Assembly (NCBI GenBank): GCA_003511465.1
Contig: DOID01000105.1
Span: 15,581 to 24,627, forward strand
Direction of reading: 5' to 3'
DNA from: Bacillota bacterium
GTDB taxonomy: Bacteria; Bacillota; UBA4882; UBA10575
Length of the DNA stretch: 9,047 nt
This document shows, piece by piece, positions 1-6,491 of this stretch (positions are counted from its first letter, which is position 1; each line of letters begins with the position of its first letter). The notes beneath the pieces are model-generated. The model had not been told where the DNA came from. It searched no databases and saw only the letters and a list, made by a program, of their open reading frames with translations. Position numbers and translations under genes: made by a program.

Positions 1-1943
1 GGTACTAAAACCGTTGAATGTTCTTTCCCGTACCGAGATTCCTCATCATAATAGAGTAAGATGGTGGTTTTCGGCTTTACGGTTACACCGGCCTTGGGAT
101 TTTGCGCAATCACATATTCTCCTACCCCCAGTTCACGGTAGGTTAGATCCGTTTGTTTTAAAACTTGAATTGCTTCCGCCTTTGGTAAATGTAATAGATT
201 TGGCACCACCACAGAGTTTTCTGGATTGCTCAGCCCTCTTCCTTCCGTCGTTTTGCTTGGTGCCACGGCCAAATACTTTAGGGTATCACCTACGATCGAG
301 GAAAAAAACGGCGCGGCGATGACGCCCCCATATTTAACCGGCCCTTGAGGTTCATCTAAGATAATAATCGCCGCCACTTTCGGGTTGTCAACGGGAGCAA
401 AGCCGATAAAGGAAGCAATCCTCTCTTGTCCATATCCTCCCCGGCCTGCTTTTTGAGCGGTTCCGGTTTTGCCCGCAACCCGATAGCCGGGAATCTGGGC
501 CCGGTTTCCGGAACCGTTTTCCACGACCGAAGAGAGGATTAAAGCTAATTCGTCCGCGGTCTGCTTCGAGATCACCCGCCGCGCTATTTTTTTATCGAAT
601 GTTTCCAAGACTTCCTGACCATCGGGGGTCCGGATCTCTTTTACGAAATGAGGCCTAACTAACTCCCCACCGTTGGCGATGACGGCCAGTGCGGATAATA
701 ACTGTAAGGGAGTAATGGAAATTCCCTGCCCAAAACCGATCGTCGCCAGTTCAACATTTTTAATCCGGGAGAGCGGTGGGACAATTCCCTTCGCCTCACC
801 GGGAAAGTCGAGTCCTGATTGCTGCCCAAACCCAAAAGCCTTAATGTACTCGAGGAATTTTTTTTGCCCCAGACGTAAAGCTAAAGAGGCAAAGACCGGG
901 TTGCACGAATTTTCGACGGCTTCGATAAAGGTCTGACTGCCATGCCCCCCCGCCCGCCAGCATCGTAGGGTTCGGTCTTCCACGATGATATAACCGGGGT
1001 CATAAAACTGCGAATCACGGCGGACGATTCCCTCTTCCAAAGCAGCGGCGGCGGTAATGATTTTAAAGGTTGAACCCGGTTCGTATTGATCCGCGAGCAC
1101 CCAATTCCGCCGATTCGCCCCCGGATACTGACTATAATGGTTAGGATCGAAAGTAGGATAGTTGACCAGCGCGAGAATTTCTCCATTCGTGGGGTCCATT
1201 AGGATCACAGCGCCCCTTTTAGCCCCATTCTCCAGAACGGCCTTTTCCAACTCTCGTTCGGCGATATACTGGATGACTTGGTCGATGGTCAACACTAAAG
1301 AAGCGCCGTTTTGGGCCTCAATAAAACGCCGCTCGCCGAGGGGAATGTGATTCCCTTTGGAATCATACTCAGCTTGTTCACTGCCGGGAATTCCGCGCAA
1401 ATATTGATCATAGTACTGTTCCAGGCCTTCTAGTCCCTGATTGTCAATACCGGAAATCCCCAGCAAATGGGCAGCCAAACCCCTTTGGGGGTAAAAGCGC
1501 TGCGCTTTTTGGGCGATTTCCACACCGGGAAGACGTGCTTCCTTTATTTTTTGGGCTTCTTCCGGTAAAGGTCTTAGCTTCAACCAGACAAACGAGGCTT
1601 TCTTCGTCATCTTGCTATAGACCTCCTTTTCCGGGAGGTTTAAAATTTCGGCAACAATTTCCGCATCCGCCTGCGGGTTTTTAAGCTGCGCGGGAATGGC
1701 ATAGATGGCTTCTGTATCAAAACTAAAGGCCAGCGTATTCATCTTCCGGTCGAAGATGGTTCCGCGCATCGGTTCCACCCGAACATCACGTAACCGCTGA
1801 TCCTCTGCCAAGTTCTGGTAGAAACTTGCTTTAATCCCCTGAATATAGAAAAGACGACCTATCAGGATTCCTATTACGCCGAAAATGCCTAATAGAATAA
1901 AGGTCGTTCTTTTTCTGACTACAAATCGATTAAGCCCGGACAC
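1..1943 (-). CDS. Class B penicillin-binding protein (SpoVD/PbpB-type transpeptidase) with PASTA domain, 3' end outside window
   Basis: This is a monofunctional DD-transpeptidase that cross-links peptidoglycan at the septum or in the spore cortex, with its catalytic part outside the membrane. 647 codons are visible. Residues 1-12 are cytoplasmic, about 13-33 form one membrane anchor, and RGTIFDR (60-66) opens the PBP dimer domain. The transpeptidase domain has all three active-site motifs: STFK with nucleophile Ser291, SCN at 346-348 and KTGT at 492-495. A PASTA domain spans about 578-634. The GTG start sits 7 nt after a strong GGAGG (1948-1957) and gives the normal short N-terminus. It follows the ftsL-like gene by 21 bp, last in the visible dcw operon. 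The frame is intact to the edge. The last residues read STVLV and the next codon begins CC (Pro), which suggests a second PASTA domain. SpoVD and PbpB cannot be told apart here. Confidence 0.95.
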   Translation of the reverse strand, partial: MSGLNRFVVRKRTTFILLGIFGVIGILIGRLFYIQGIKASFYQNLAEDQRLRDVRVEPMRGTIFDRKMNTLAFSFDTEAIYAIPAQLKNPQADAEIVAEILNLPEKEVYSKMTKKASFVWLKLRPLPEEAQKIKEARLPGVEIAQKAQRFYPQRGLAAHLLGISGIDNQGLEGLEQYYDQYLRGIPGSEQAEYDSKGNHIPLGERRFIEAQNGASLVLTIDQVIQYIAERELEKAVLENGAKRGAVILMDPTNGEILALVNYPTFDPNHYSQYPGANRRNWVLADQYEPGSTFKIITAAAALEEGIVRRDSQFYDPGYIIVEDRTLRCWRAGGHGSQTFIEAVENSCNPVFASLALRLGQKKFLEYIKAFGFGQQSGLDFPGEAKGIVPPLSRIKNVELATIGFGQGISITPLQLLSALAVIANGGELVRPHFVKEIRTPDGQEVLETFDKKIARRVISKQTADELALILSSVVENGSGNRAQIPGYRVAGKTGTAQKAGRGGYGQERIASFIGFAPVDNPKVAAIIILDEPQGPVKYGGVIAAPFFSSIVGDTLKYLAVAPSKTTEGRGLSNPENSVVVPNLLHLPKAEAIQVLKQTDLTYRELGVGEYVIAQNPKAGVTVKPKTTILLYYDEESRYGKEHSTVLV

Positions 1944-1964
1944 TGAGCCACCTCCCCTATATGA

Positions 1965-2453
1965 TCATTCGCGTCGTGTTCCTTCGGCCAAGGTACGTCC
2001 GATTCCAGACCACCAATGATAAATTTTGGCTGTTACGGTCTCCCCTGAGGTGTTAGGGGCTGGATCAAGATTTAAGATTGAAGGAGGAAGGACTAGTTGT
2101 GAAGTAACTTGATTACGGGAAAGCGCTTGGGTGTCCATGTTGTCGGTGGTCTCTTCACTTAAGGCCAGCCGTTCAATTTGTTGTTGAGATATTTGCGCGG
2201 CGAGTTCACATTGGAGCCAACCGATGCGTTGATCCACTGTTCTCATCTCTGACCGTACTTCTTCTAAATGAAACTGGGTCTGTGCTACTAAAGCCTGAAT
2301 GGAAGCATTGGCCATCGTCAAGAAAAAAATTAATCCTCCCACCCGGAGAAACCTCCGGACCCTATCCAGGTTGAGCACGACTTTTTTGGTTTTTCGTGTA
2401 GTAACTTTTGATTCGGAGTCGAATGATATCTGTTTTGCGGTTGCTCTTGCCAT
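1965..2453 (-). CDS. ftsL: FtsL-like cell-division protein (single-pass, coiled coil)
   Basis: This is probably the FtsL component of the divisome, a bitopic membrane protein that with DivIB and DivIC helps recruit and activate the septal transpeptidase. The 162-residue product has a basic cytoplasmic tail (about 1-37, rich in Lys/Arg), one membrane helix (about 38-57) and a Gln/Glu-rich segment at about 60-100 that looks like a coiled coil. FtsL sequences diverge strongly, so the call rests on topology and on position between rsmH and a class B PBP gene, where ftsL usually sits. It has an ATG start 8 nt after GGGAG and lies 21 bp from each neighbour. It is longer than Bacillus FtsL (roughly 120 residues): the extra 60 residues are a low-complexity, Pro/Thr/Asn-containing tail ending with a WW pair. 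It could also be described only as a septum-formation-initiator-like protein. Confidence 0.75.
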   Translation of the reverse strand: MARATAKQISFDSESKVTTRKTKKVVLNLDRVRRFLRVGGLIFFLTMANASIQALVAQTQFHLEEVRSEMRTVDQRIGWLQCELAAQISQQQIERLALSEETTDNMDTQALSRNQVTSQLVLPPSILNLDPAPNTSGETVTAKIYHWWSGIGRTLAEGTRRE

Positions 2454-2474
2454 TTTATGCTCTCCCTTCCAAGC

Positions 2475-3416
2475 CTAGACCAGTTTATATGCGGCTCTCA
2501 GTTTAGCGCTTCTACTCCGCGGATTAGTCTCTAGTTCTTCTGTGGTGGGAACCACCGGCCGCGGGGTGATGATTTTTAGTTCAGCTTGTCCTCCGCATTG
2601 GCAAACGGGAAATTCCGGAGGACAGTGACACGACTTTGCTTTTTCCCGAAAAATCTTTTTTACAATCCGATCTTCTAAAGAATGAAAACTAATGATGACA
2701 ATTCTTCCACCCGGTTTTAGCAGATCAATTCCCGCTTGAAGACCTTCCTCCAGCACCTCTAACTCACGATTCACCGCGATCCGGATCGCTTGGAAAGTAC
2801 GGCGGGCAGGATGCGGTCCGGTGCGGCGTGCACTGGCTGGAATTGCCGCCTTAATCACGGTCACCAACTGCTCCGTGGTGACGAAAGGTGTTATTTTTCG
2901 CTGTGCCACAATAAACTGGGCAATCCGGCTGGCCCACCGCTCTTCCCCGTAATCCCGGATAATTCTAGTTAATTCCGCTTGCGAATATGTATTGACTAAG
3001 TCGGCAGCGGAAAAAGTTTGCTGATGATTCATCCGCATATCCAACGCGGCGTTTTGGTGATAGGAAAATCCCCTTTCCCCTAAATCAAGCTGGAGAGAGG
3101 AGACTCCCAGGTCAAGGAGGAGACCGTCGACGCCCTGTGGAAAGGAAGGCTGGACCAGCGTACCAACATTTCGAAAATTATCGTGATGCAAGACCAGCTT
3201 TCCGGAGAAGAATTCCAGGTTTTGGCCAGCGATGGCGAGGGCGGATTCATCTTGATCAATCCCAATCAACACTCCGGTGTTACCAAGACACGCAGCAATT
3301 AACTTGCCATGTCCACCTAGGCCGATCGTTCCATCGACAATTACTTCACCCGGTTGTGGATTAAGGTGCTGTAATACTTCGGTCGGCATTACCGGTTTGT
3401 GCCTTAATTCTTCCAT
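2475..3416 (-). CDS. rsmH: 16S rRNA (cytosine1402-N4)-methyltransferase RsmH
   Basis: RsmH (formerly MraW) uses S-adenosylmethionine to methylate N4 of C1402 of 16S rRNA in the decoding centre of the 30S subunit. The 313-residue length matches the family (about 310). Visible family segments are the N-terminal HKPVM (6-10), the SAM-binding loop DGTIGLGGHG (28-37), the acidic GIDQDE (52-57), the DLGVSS block (102-107), the FQAIRIAVNRELE segment, SFHSLEDR, a Cys cluster CHCPPEFPVCQC, and the C-terminal NPRSRSAKLRAA block. The ATG start has an AAAGGA-type site a few bases upstream. It begins 13 bp after mraZ and ends 21 bp before the ftsL-like gene, so translation is probably coordinated along one dcw transcript. 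No defect is seen. Confidence 0.97.
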   Translation of the reverse strand: MEELRHKPVMPTEVLQHLNPQPGEVIVDGTIGLGGHGKLIAACLGNTGVLIGIDQDESALAIAGQNLEFFSGKLVLHHDNFRNVGTLVQPSFPQGVDGLLLDLGVSSLQLDLGERGFSYHQNAALDMRMNHQQTFSAADLVNTYSQAELTRIIRDYGEERWASRIAQFIVAQRKITPFVTTEQLVTVIKAAIPASARRTGPHPARRTFQAIRIAVNRELEVLEEGLQAGIDLLKPGGRIVIISFHSLEDRIVKKIFREKAKSCHCPPEFPVCQCGGQAELKIITPRPVVPTTEELETNPRSRSAKLRAAYKLV

Positions 3417-3429
3417 CTAAATCCTTTCC

Positions 3430-3861
3430 CTAAATCCCAAGACCAACGATTTTTTCCGCCAAGGCTTCGTAAGATTCTTCTGCTTGTCCCGAATATGCTT
3501 CCCAGATTTCCTGCGCCCAGATTTCAATGCGGGTGGAAACGCCTAAAATATAAAGATCTTTATCGATCTGGGCATGGGTCCGCAGATTGGGAGGAATAGA
3601 AATTCGCCATTGCTTGTCCGGTTCACATTCAACGGCACCGGAGAAGAACATGCGAACGAAAGCGCGGGTATCAGCCTGGGTGGTTGGTAAGGCCTTCATT
3701 CTTTCCTCTATATTTTCCCATTCGGATAAAGGATACACAAAAAGTGAATGGTCAAGCCCACGGGTGAGAATAAACTTCTCCCCTAATCCTTCCCGGAGTT
3801 TAGCGGGAATAATGAGTCGTCCCTTATCATCTAAGGAATGCTGGTATTCCCCCATAAACAA
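3430..3861 (-). CDS. mraZ: Transcriptional regulator MraZ (TTG start)
   Basis: MraZ is a DNA-binding protein of the SpoVT/AbrB-like fold that binds repeats in front of its own operon and controls dcw expression. The product from TTG at 3861 is 143 residues, the same length as Bacillus MraZ, and begins MFMGEYQHSLDDKGR as the family does. It holds two tandem AbrB-like halves with DxxxR motifs at 11-15 (DDKGR) and 82-86 (DKQWR). An ATG at 3918 would add 19 residues, but that codon lies inside the predicted -10 box, upstream of any transcript from this promoter, so I reject it. A GAGGGTGA site lies 7 nt before the TTG. In the second motif the usual Gly is Trp85 (TGG, one base from GGG). First gene of the mraZ-rsmH-ftsL-PBP operon. 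Confidence 0.93.
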   Translation of the reverse strand: MFMGEYQHSLDDKGRLIIPAKLREGLGEKFILTRGLDHSLFVYPLSEWENIEERMKALPTTQADTRAFVRMFFSGAVECEPDKQWRISIPPNLRTHAQIDKDLYILGVSTRIEIWAQEIWEAYSGQAEESYEALAEKIVGLGI

Positions 3862-3868
3862 GACCGCT

Positions 3869-3876
3869 TCACCCTC
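3869..3876 (-). promoter_or_regulatory. Ribosome binding site for mraZ (decides TTG start)
   Basis: GAGGGTGA on the minus strand lies 7 nt before TTG 3861, a normal distance. It is badly placed for the in-frame ATG at 3853-3855 (13 nt away) and lies downstream of the ATG at 3918. It supports TTG as the mraZ start. Confidence 0.65.
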
Positions 3877-3878
3877 TT

Positions 3879-3914
3879 CTCCATTCCACTCCATTTCGCT
3901 CCACTTTATCTCCA
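3879..3914 (-). promoter_or_regulatory. Putative MraZ operator: four TGGAG repeats
   Basis: Minus-strand TGGAG occurs at 3914-3910, 3903-3899, 3893-3889 and 3883-3879, with start-to-start distances of 11, 10 and 10 bp, about one helical turn each, so all sites face the same side of the DNA. The first repeat overlaps the end of the -10 box and the others cover the predicted transcription start and 5' leader. MraZ in other bacteria is known to bind tandem short G-rich direct repeats (TGGG-type, about 10 bp period) in its own promoter region. That these are the sites here is inferred from spacing, sequence likeness and place. Confidence 0.8.
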
Positions 3915-3942
3915 TCATGCCCTACTTGGGGGGATTTGTCAA
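3914..3942 (-). promoter_or_regulatory. Sigma-A-type promoter of the mraZ/dcw operon
   Basis: A perfect -35 TTGACA (3942-3937), a 17-bp spacer and a -10 CATGAT (3919-3914, four of six consensus bases) face mraZ. Transcription should begin near 3908-3905, giving a leader of about 45 nt before TTG 3861. The upstream gene is closed by a terminator at 3989-4009, so this is the only visible promoter for the dcw genes. Confidence 0.8.
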
Positions 3943-3988
3943 GACTTTTCCTTAAATAGGTTAATTGCAAAATATACCAGATGCTCGT

Positions 3989-4009
3989 AAAAAAAACCTC
4001 CTTAGAGGT
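3989..4009 (-). terminator. Intrinsic terminator of the small membrane-protein gene
   Basis: On the minus strand ACCTC (4009-4005), a TAAG loop (4004-4001) and GAGGT (4000-3996) form a short stem followed by seven T residues (3995-3989). AAAA further upstream could pair with part of the T tract. The stem is only 5 bp, so it may be of moderate strength. The stop codon TAA of the preceding gene lies in the hairpin loop. Confidence 0.7.
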
Positions 4010-4172
4010 GTTTTCCACTCCCAAACATGTTGATCACAACTAAACAAATTAGGCCAACTAAAAGTAGAACATCAAGGGTGTTCGGGAAGATTAGGCACTT
4101 AATCAAAGAAATGAAGGTAATAGTGAGGAGAAGAATCCGTCCATACTTTTTTAGGTGGTACAAAGATCCCAT
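4002..4172 (-). CDS. Small two-helix membrane protein, function unknown
   Basis: I do not recognise this 56-residue protein. It has a short basic N-terminus (1-12, with KKYGR), a hydrophobic helix at about 13-29 that contains a lone Lys25 and Cys26, a turn at PNTLD (30-34) and a second hydrophobic helix at about 33-50, ending in a polar GSGKHL tail: a likely helical hairpin in the cytoplasmic membrane. The start is ATG 4172 because a near-perfect AAGGAGG (4186-4180) lies 7 nt before it. An in-frame ATG at 4235 abuts the T tract of the pnp terminator and lacks such a site. The gene sits alone between two terminators, so it is probably transcribed separately from pnp and mraZ. A candidate -10 box at 4211-4203 precedes it. 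The excellent ribosome binding site argues that it is a real gene. Confidence 0.75.
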   Translation of the reverse strand: MGSLYHLKKYGRILLLTITFISLIKCLIFPNTLDVLLLVGLICLVVINMFGSGKHL

Positions 4173-4179
4173 ACTCCTT

Positions 4180-4186
4180 CCTCCTT
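4180..4186 (-). promoter_or_regulatory. Ribosome binding site of the small membrane-protein gene
   Basis: AAGGAGG on the minus strand, 7 nt before ATG 4172. This match decides the 56-residue start over the upstream ATG at 4235. Confidence 0.8.
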
Positions 4187-4202
4187 GTTTATTCCTTTTC
4201 CA

Positions 4203-4211
4203 TAGTATATG
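4203..4211 (-). promoter_or_regulatory. Candidate -10 element for the small membrane-protein gene (SigK-like or sigma-A)
   Basis: CATATACTA on the minus strand matches the SigK -10 pattern CATAnnnTA exactly, and an AC pair lies about 18 bp upstream of it (SigK -35 is an AC-centred motif at a slightly shorter distance). The same bases contain TATACT (4209-4204), five of six for a sigma-A -10, but no TTGACA-like -35 is found at 17 bp. It lies after the pnp terminator and about 30 nt before ATG 4172, a fitting place for a promoter. Which sigma factor uses it is inference. Confidence 0.4.
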
Positions 4212-4235
4212 TGGGGCCTTTGTCCTTTCGTGCAT

Positions 4236-4271
4236 AAAAAAAAGAACCGAGAAGATCCTCTCGGTTCTTTT
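4236..4271 (-). terminator. Intrinsic terminator after pnp
   Basis: Minus strand: GAACCGAGA (4267-4259), six-base loop (4258-4253), TCTCGGTTC (4252-4244), then eight T residues (4243-4236). Flanking A and T runs can extend the 9-bp stem to about 12 bp. It starts directly after the pnp stop codon. T runs on both strands would let it work in either direction, but no plus-strand gene is seen. Confidence 0.93.
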
Positions 4272-6374
4272 TTAGCTCCTCTCTTGTTCGAGTAAGAGCG
4301 CTTTACGGGAAAGATTAATGCGACCCAGTTTGTCAATTTCAATCACCTTAACTAGAATCTCATCCCCGACCTGGACCACATCCTCTACTTTGGCAACTCT
4401 TTCCTTATCCAGTTGGGAGATGTGGACTAAACCTTCTTTACCGGGTAGAATCTCGACGAAGGCACCGAAGTTCATGAGCCGCGCCACTTTACCCAGATAA
4501 GTTTTGCCCACTTCGACGTCGCTGATGAGTCGGTCGATAATGGCTTTTGCCTTTTCCCCGGCCGTACTATCAACGGAAGTGATGAAGACGCGTCCATCAT
4601 CTTCAATATCAATATCGACGCCGGTATCTTCGATAATTTTGCGGATCGTCTTCCCGCCTGGTCCAATCACATCCCGAATTTTATCTGGATCGATGTCAAA
4701 GGTAATCATCCGGGGCGCAAAAGGCGATAGATCCGCCCGCGGTTGGTCGATCACGGCCAGCATTTTGTCAAGGATGAATAAACGCCCTTTTCTAGCCTGT
4801 TCCAGCGCTTGCTGGAGAATATCCTTGGAAATACCGGAGATTTTCATATCCATTTGGATTGCCGTGACGCCATCTTTGGTGCCGGCGACTTTAAAGTCCA
4901 TATCACCCAAATGGTCTTCCAGCCCTTGAATATCAGTTAAGACCTTGATTTCATCCTGATACTTAACTAAACCCATGGCAATCCCGGCTACGGGTTTGCT
5001 AATCGGTACTCCGGCGTCCATTAAGGCCAAGGTGCTCCCGCAGATACTAGCTTGGGAACTGGAACCGTTCGATTCCAGAACTTCGGAAACGACGCGGATG
5101 GTATAGGGAAATTCTTCTTCGGATGGAATCATGGGTACTAAGGCCCTTTCCGCTAAAGAACCGTGTCCGATCTCACGGCGACCGGGGCCTCGCACCGGTT
5201 TTACTTCACCGACGCTATAAGCTGGGAAGTTATAGTGGTGTATGTAGCGTTTGGTATGCTCATCATCTAAGCCATCCAGAATCTGTTCTTCACTGGCCCG
5301 TCCTAAAGTAGCCACGGAAAGAACCTGAGTTTGTCCACGGGTAAAGAGGCCGGAACCATGAGCGCGGGGTAAGATACCCACTTCACAATTGATGGGACGA
5401 ATTTCGTCTAAAGCGCGACCGTCGACCCGAATATTGTCTTCCACAATCATCCGGCGGACTTCTTCTTTAATCAGCCCATCAAGGGTTTGGTTAATGTCAC
5501 GGGTCTTTTCGGCATAGGCTGCTTCCCCTAATTCGACGGCAAAATGCTGGTGGGTTTCGACTTTAATTTTGTCAATGTTCGCTTCCCGCTCCAGTTTTTC
5601 ACCGGTCCGTAAAGCATCAGCCAACTTTTGGGCGCTAAAGGTCTTTACAGCGGTGGCAATTTCCGGGTCCAACGCGTAGGGTTCTACTTGGATCGGAGTT
5701 TTGCCGATTTCGGCTTTAATCTCTTCTTGGAAGGCAACCAGCTTTTTGATCTCTTCATGGCCGAAGAGAATAGCTTCGAGAATCTCCGTTTCCGGAACTT
5801 CTTTGGCGCCGGCTTCCACCATCATAATGGCGTCTTTGGTTCCGGCAATAATGAGATCCAAGTCACTCTTTTCCGCCTGTTCTAAAGTGGGATTGATGAT
5901 TAATGTTCCGTCTACCCGTCCAACGTGTAAACCGGCTACCGGGCCCTGGAAAGGAATCTCGGAGCAGGAAAGCGCGATGGAAGCGCCAATCATGGCGGTG
6001 GTATCGGTCGGATTATCCGGATCAACCGAGAGGACAGAGGCAACTACCTGAACATCATTGCGAAATCCGTCGGGGAATAGTGGCCGAATTGGACGGTCAA
6101 TCGTCCGCGCGGCGAGGATGGCATTTTCGGTCGGACGCCCTTCCCGCCGGAGAAAACTACCGGGAATCTTACCTACCGCATATAGCCTTTCCTCATAGTC
6201 CACTAATAACGGGAAGAAATCAATCCCCTCACGAGGTTTGTCGGAGACGACGGCGGTTACTAAAACAACAGTGTCTCCATACCTGACCACAGCCGACCCA
6301 TTGGCTTGTTTAGCTACTTTACCGATTTCAACAGTTAGCGGCCGACCAGCCAGGTCAATTTGGTATTTTTTCAA
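4272..6374 (-). CDS. pnp: Polyribonucleotide nucleotidyltransferase (PNPase)
   Basis: PNPase degrades RNA 3' to 5' by phosphorolysis, releasing nucleoside diphosphates, and works as a trimer in mRNA turnover and RNA quality control. The 700-residue product has the family length and order: a first RNase PH domain (about 10-145), an all-helical segment (about 150-230), a second RNase PH domain (about 320-520), a KH domain (about 550-615) with GPGGK at 571-575, and an S1 domain (about 620-690). The active-site region is present: the SNGSSSQASICG segment and the acidic stretch ending in MDMK near 508-511. The start is TTG at 6374, preceded by AAAGGGGG (6390-6383) at 8 nt; no ATG is available nearby and the resulting MKKYQIDLAGRPL fits the family N-terminus. 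It follows rpsO, the conserved arrangement, and ends at a strong terminator. The leader carries a hairpin that may serve control. Confidence 0.98.
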   Translation of the reverse strand: MKKYQIDLAGRPLTVEIGKVAKQANGSAVVRYGDTVVLVTAVVSDKPREGIDFFPLLVDYEERLYAVGKIPGSFLRREGRPTENAILAARTIDRPIRPLFPDGFRNDVQVVASVLSVDPDNPTDTTAMIGASIALSCSEIPFQGPVAGLHVGRVDGTLIINPTLEQAEKSDLDLIIAGTKDAIMMVEAGAKEVPETEILEAILFGHEEIKKLVAFQEEIKAEIGKTPIQVEPYALDPEIATAVKTFSAQKLADALRTGEKLEREANIDKIKVETHQHFAVELGEAAYAEKTRDINQTLDGLIKEEVRRMIVEDNIRVDGRALDEIRPINCEVGILPRAHGSGLFTRGQTQVLSVATLGRASEEQILDGLDDEHTKRYIHHYNFPAYSVGEVKPVRGPGRREIGHGSLAERALVPMIPSEEEFPYTIRVVSEVLESNGSSSQASICGSTLALMDAGVPISKPVAGIAMGLVKYQDEIKVLTDIQGLEDHLGDMDFKVAGTKDGVTAIQMDMKISGISKDILQQALEQARKGRLFILDKMLAVIDQPRADLSPFAPRMITFDIDPDKIRDVIGPGGKTIRKIIEDTGVDIDIEDDGRVFITSVDSTAGEKAKAIIDRLISDVEVGKTYLGKVARLMNFGAFVEILPGKEGLVHISQLDKERVAKVEDVVQVGDEILVKVIEIDKLGRINLSRKALLLEQERS

Positions 6375-6382
6375 TTAATGAA

Positions 6383-6390
6383 CCCCCTTT
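6383..6390 (-). promoter_or_regulatory. Ribosome binding site of pnp (supports TTG start)
   Basis: AAAGGGGG on the minus strand lies 8 nt before TTG 6374. No ATG or GTG in frame lies at a suitable distance, so TTG is the best start. Confidence 0.7.
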
Positions 6391-6398
6391 CTACCCTG

Positions 6399-6420
6399 CT
6401 CCGGAGGCAAGCTCCTGGAG
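6399..6420 (-). promoter_or_regulatory. Stem-loop in the pnp leader
   Basis: Minus strand CTCC (6420-6417), bulged A (6416), GGAG (6415-6412), loop CTTGC (6411-6407), CTCC (6406-6403), GGAG (6402-6399): an 8-bp stem with one bulge, ending 8 nt before the pnp ribosome binding site. In E. coli a leader hairpin cut by RNase III and then attacked by PNPase underlies pnp autoregulation. This stem is shorter, so a shared mechanism is only a guess. No T tract follows, so it is not a terminator. Confidence 0.6.
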
Positions 6421-6459
6421 ATCCGGGTAAACAGTTTATTATTATTATGACCAAATATA

Positions 6460-6487
6460 GAAAGAAAAGCGGGTAGCCCCCGCTTCC
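6460..6487 (-). terminator. Terminator-like hairpin between rpsO and pnp
   Basis: Minus strand AAGCGGG (6485-6479), loop GGCTA (6478-6474), CCCGCTT (6473-6467), then a U-rich run TTTTCTTTCT. G-U pairs can extend the stem. The interrupted T tract suggests partial termination or an RNA processing and 3'-end stabilising structure, which would lower pnp relative to rpsO. I found no convincing promoter between it and pnp, so some read-through from rpsO must feed pnp. Confidence 0.7.
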
Positions 6488-6491
6488 TTTC

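Noticed and set aside
14..936. Plus-strand frames opposite the PBP gene
   Set aside because: Antisense shadows without ribosome binding sites or recognisable protein character; the minus-strand PBP explains the region.
881..1186. A 101-codon minus-strand frame inside the PBP gene
   Set aside because: It is out of frame with a continuous, motif-complete PBP reading frame and resembles nothing; it also overlaps the STFK and SCN coding positions.
3862..3918. 19-residue N-terminal extension of MraZ from ATG 3918
   Set aside because: It falls on the -10 box and TGGAG repeats, is unlike MraZ, and TTG 3861 has a ribosome binding site and gives the family length.
4173..4235. 21-residue extension of the small membrane protein from ATG 4235
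   Set aside because: The ATG touches the T tract of the pnp terminator and lacks a ribosome binding site, while ATG 4172 has a near-perfect one.
4027..4275. Plus-strand 82-codon frame opposite the small membrane-protein gene
   Set aside because: It runs through the pnp terminator, has no ribosome binding site, and looks like a shadow of the minus-strand gene.
6430..6460. A pnp promoter built on CATAAT in the AT-rich repeat before pnp
   Set aside because: No -35-like hexamer at 15-19 bp; the expected place falls in the preceding hairpin. The AATAATAATAAT run is too short to call a repeat element.
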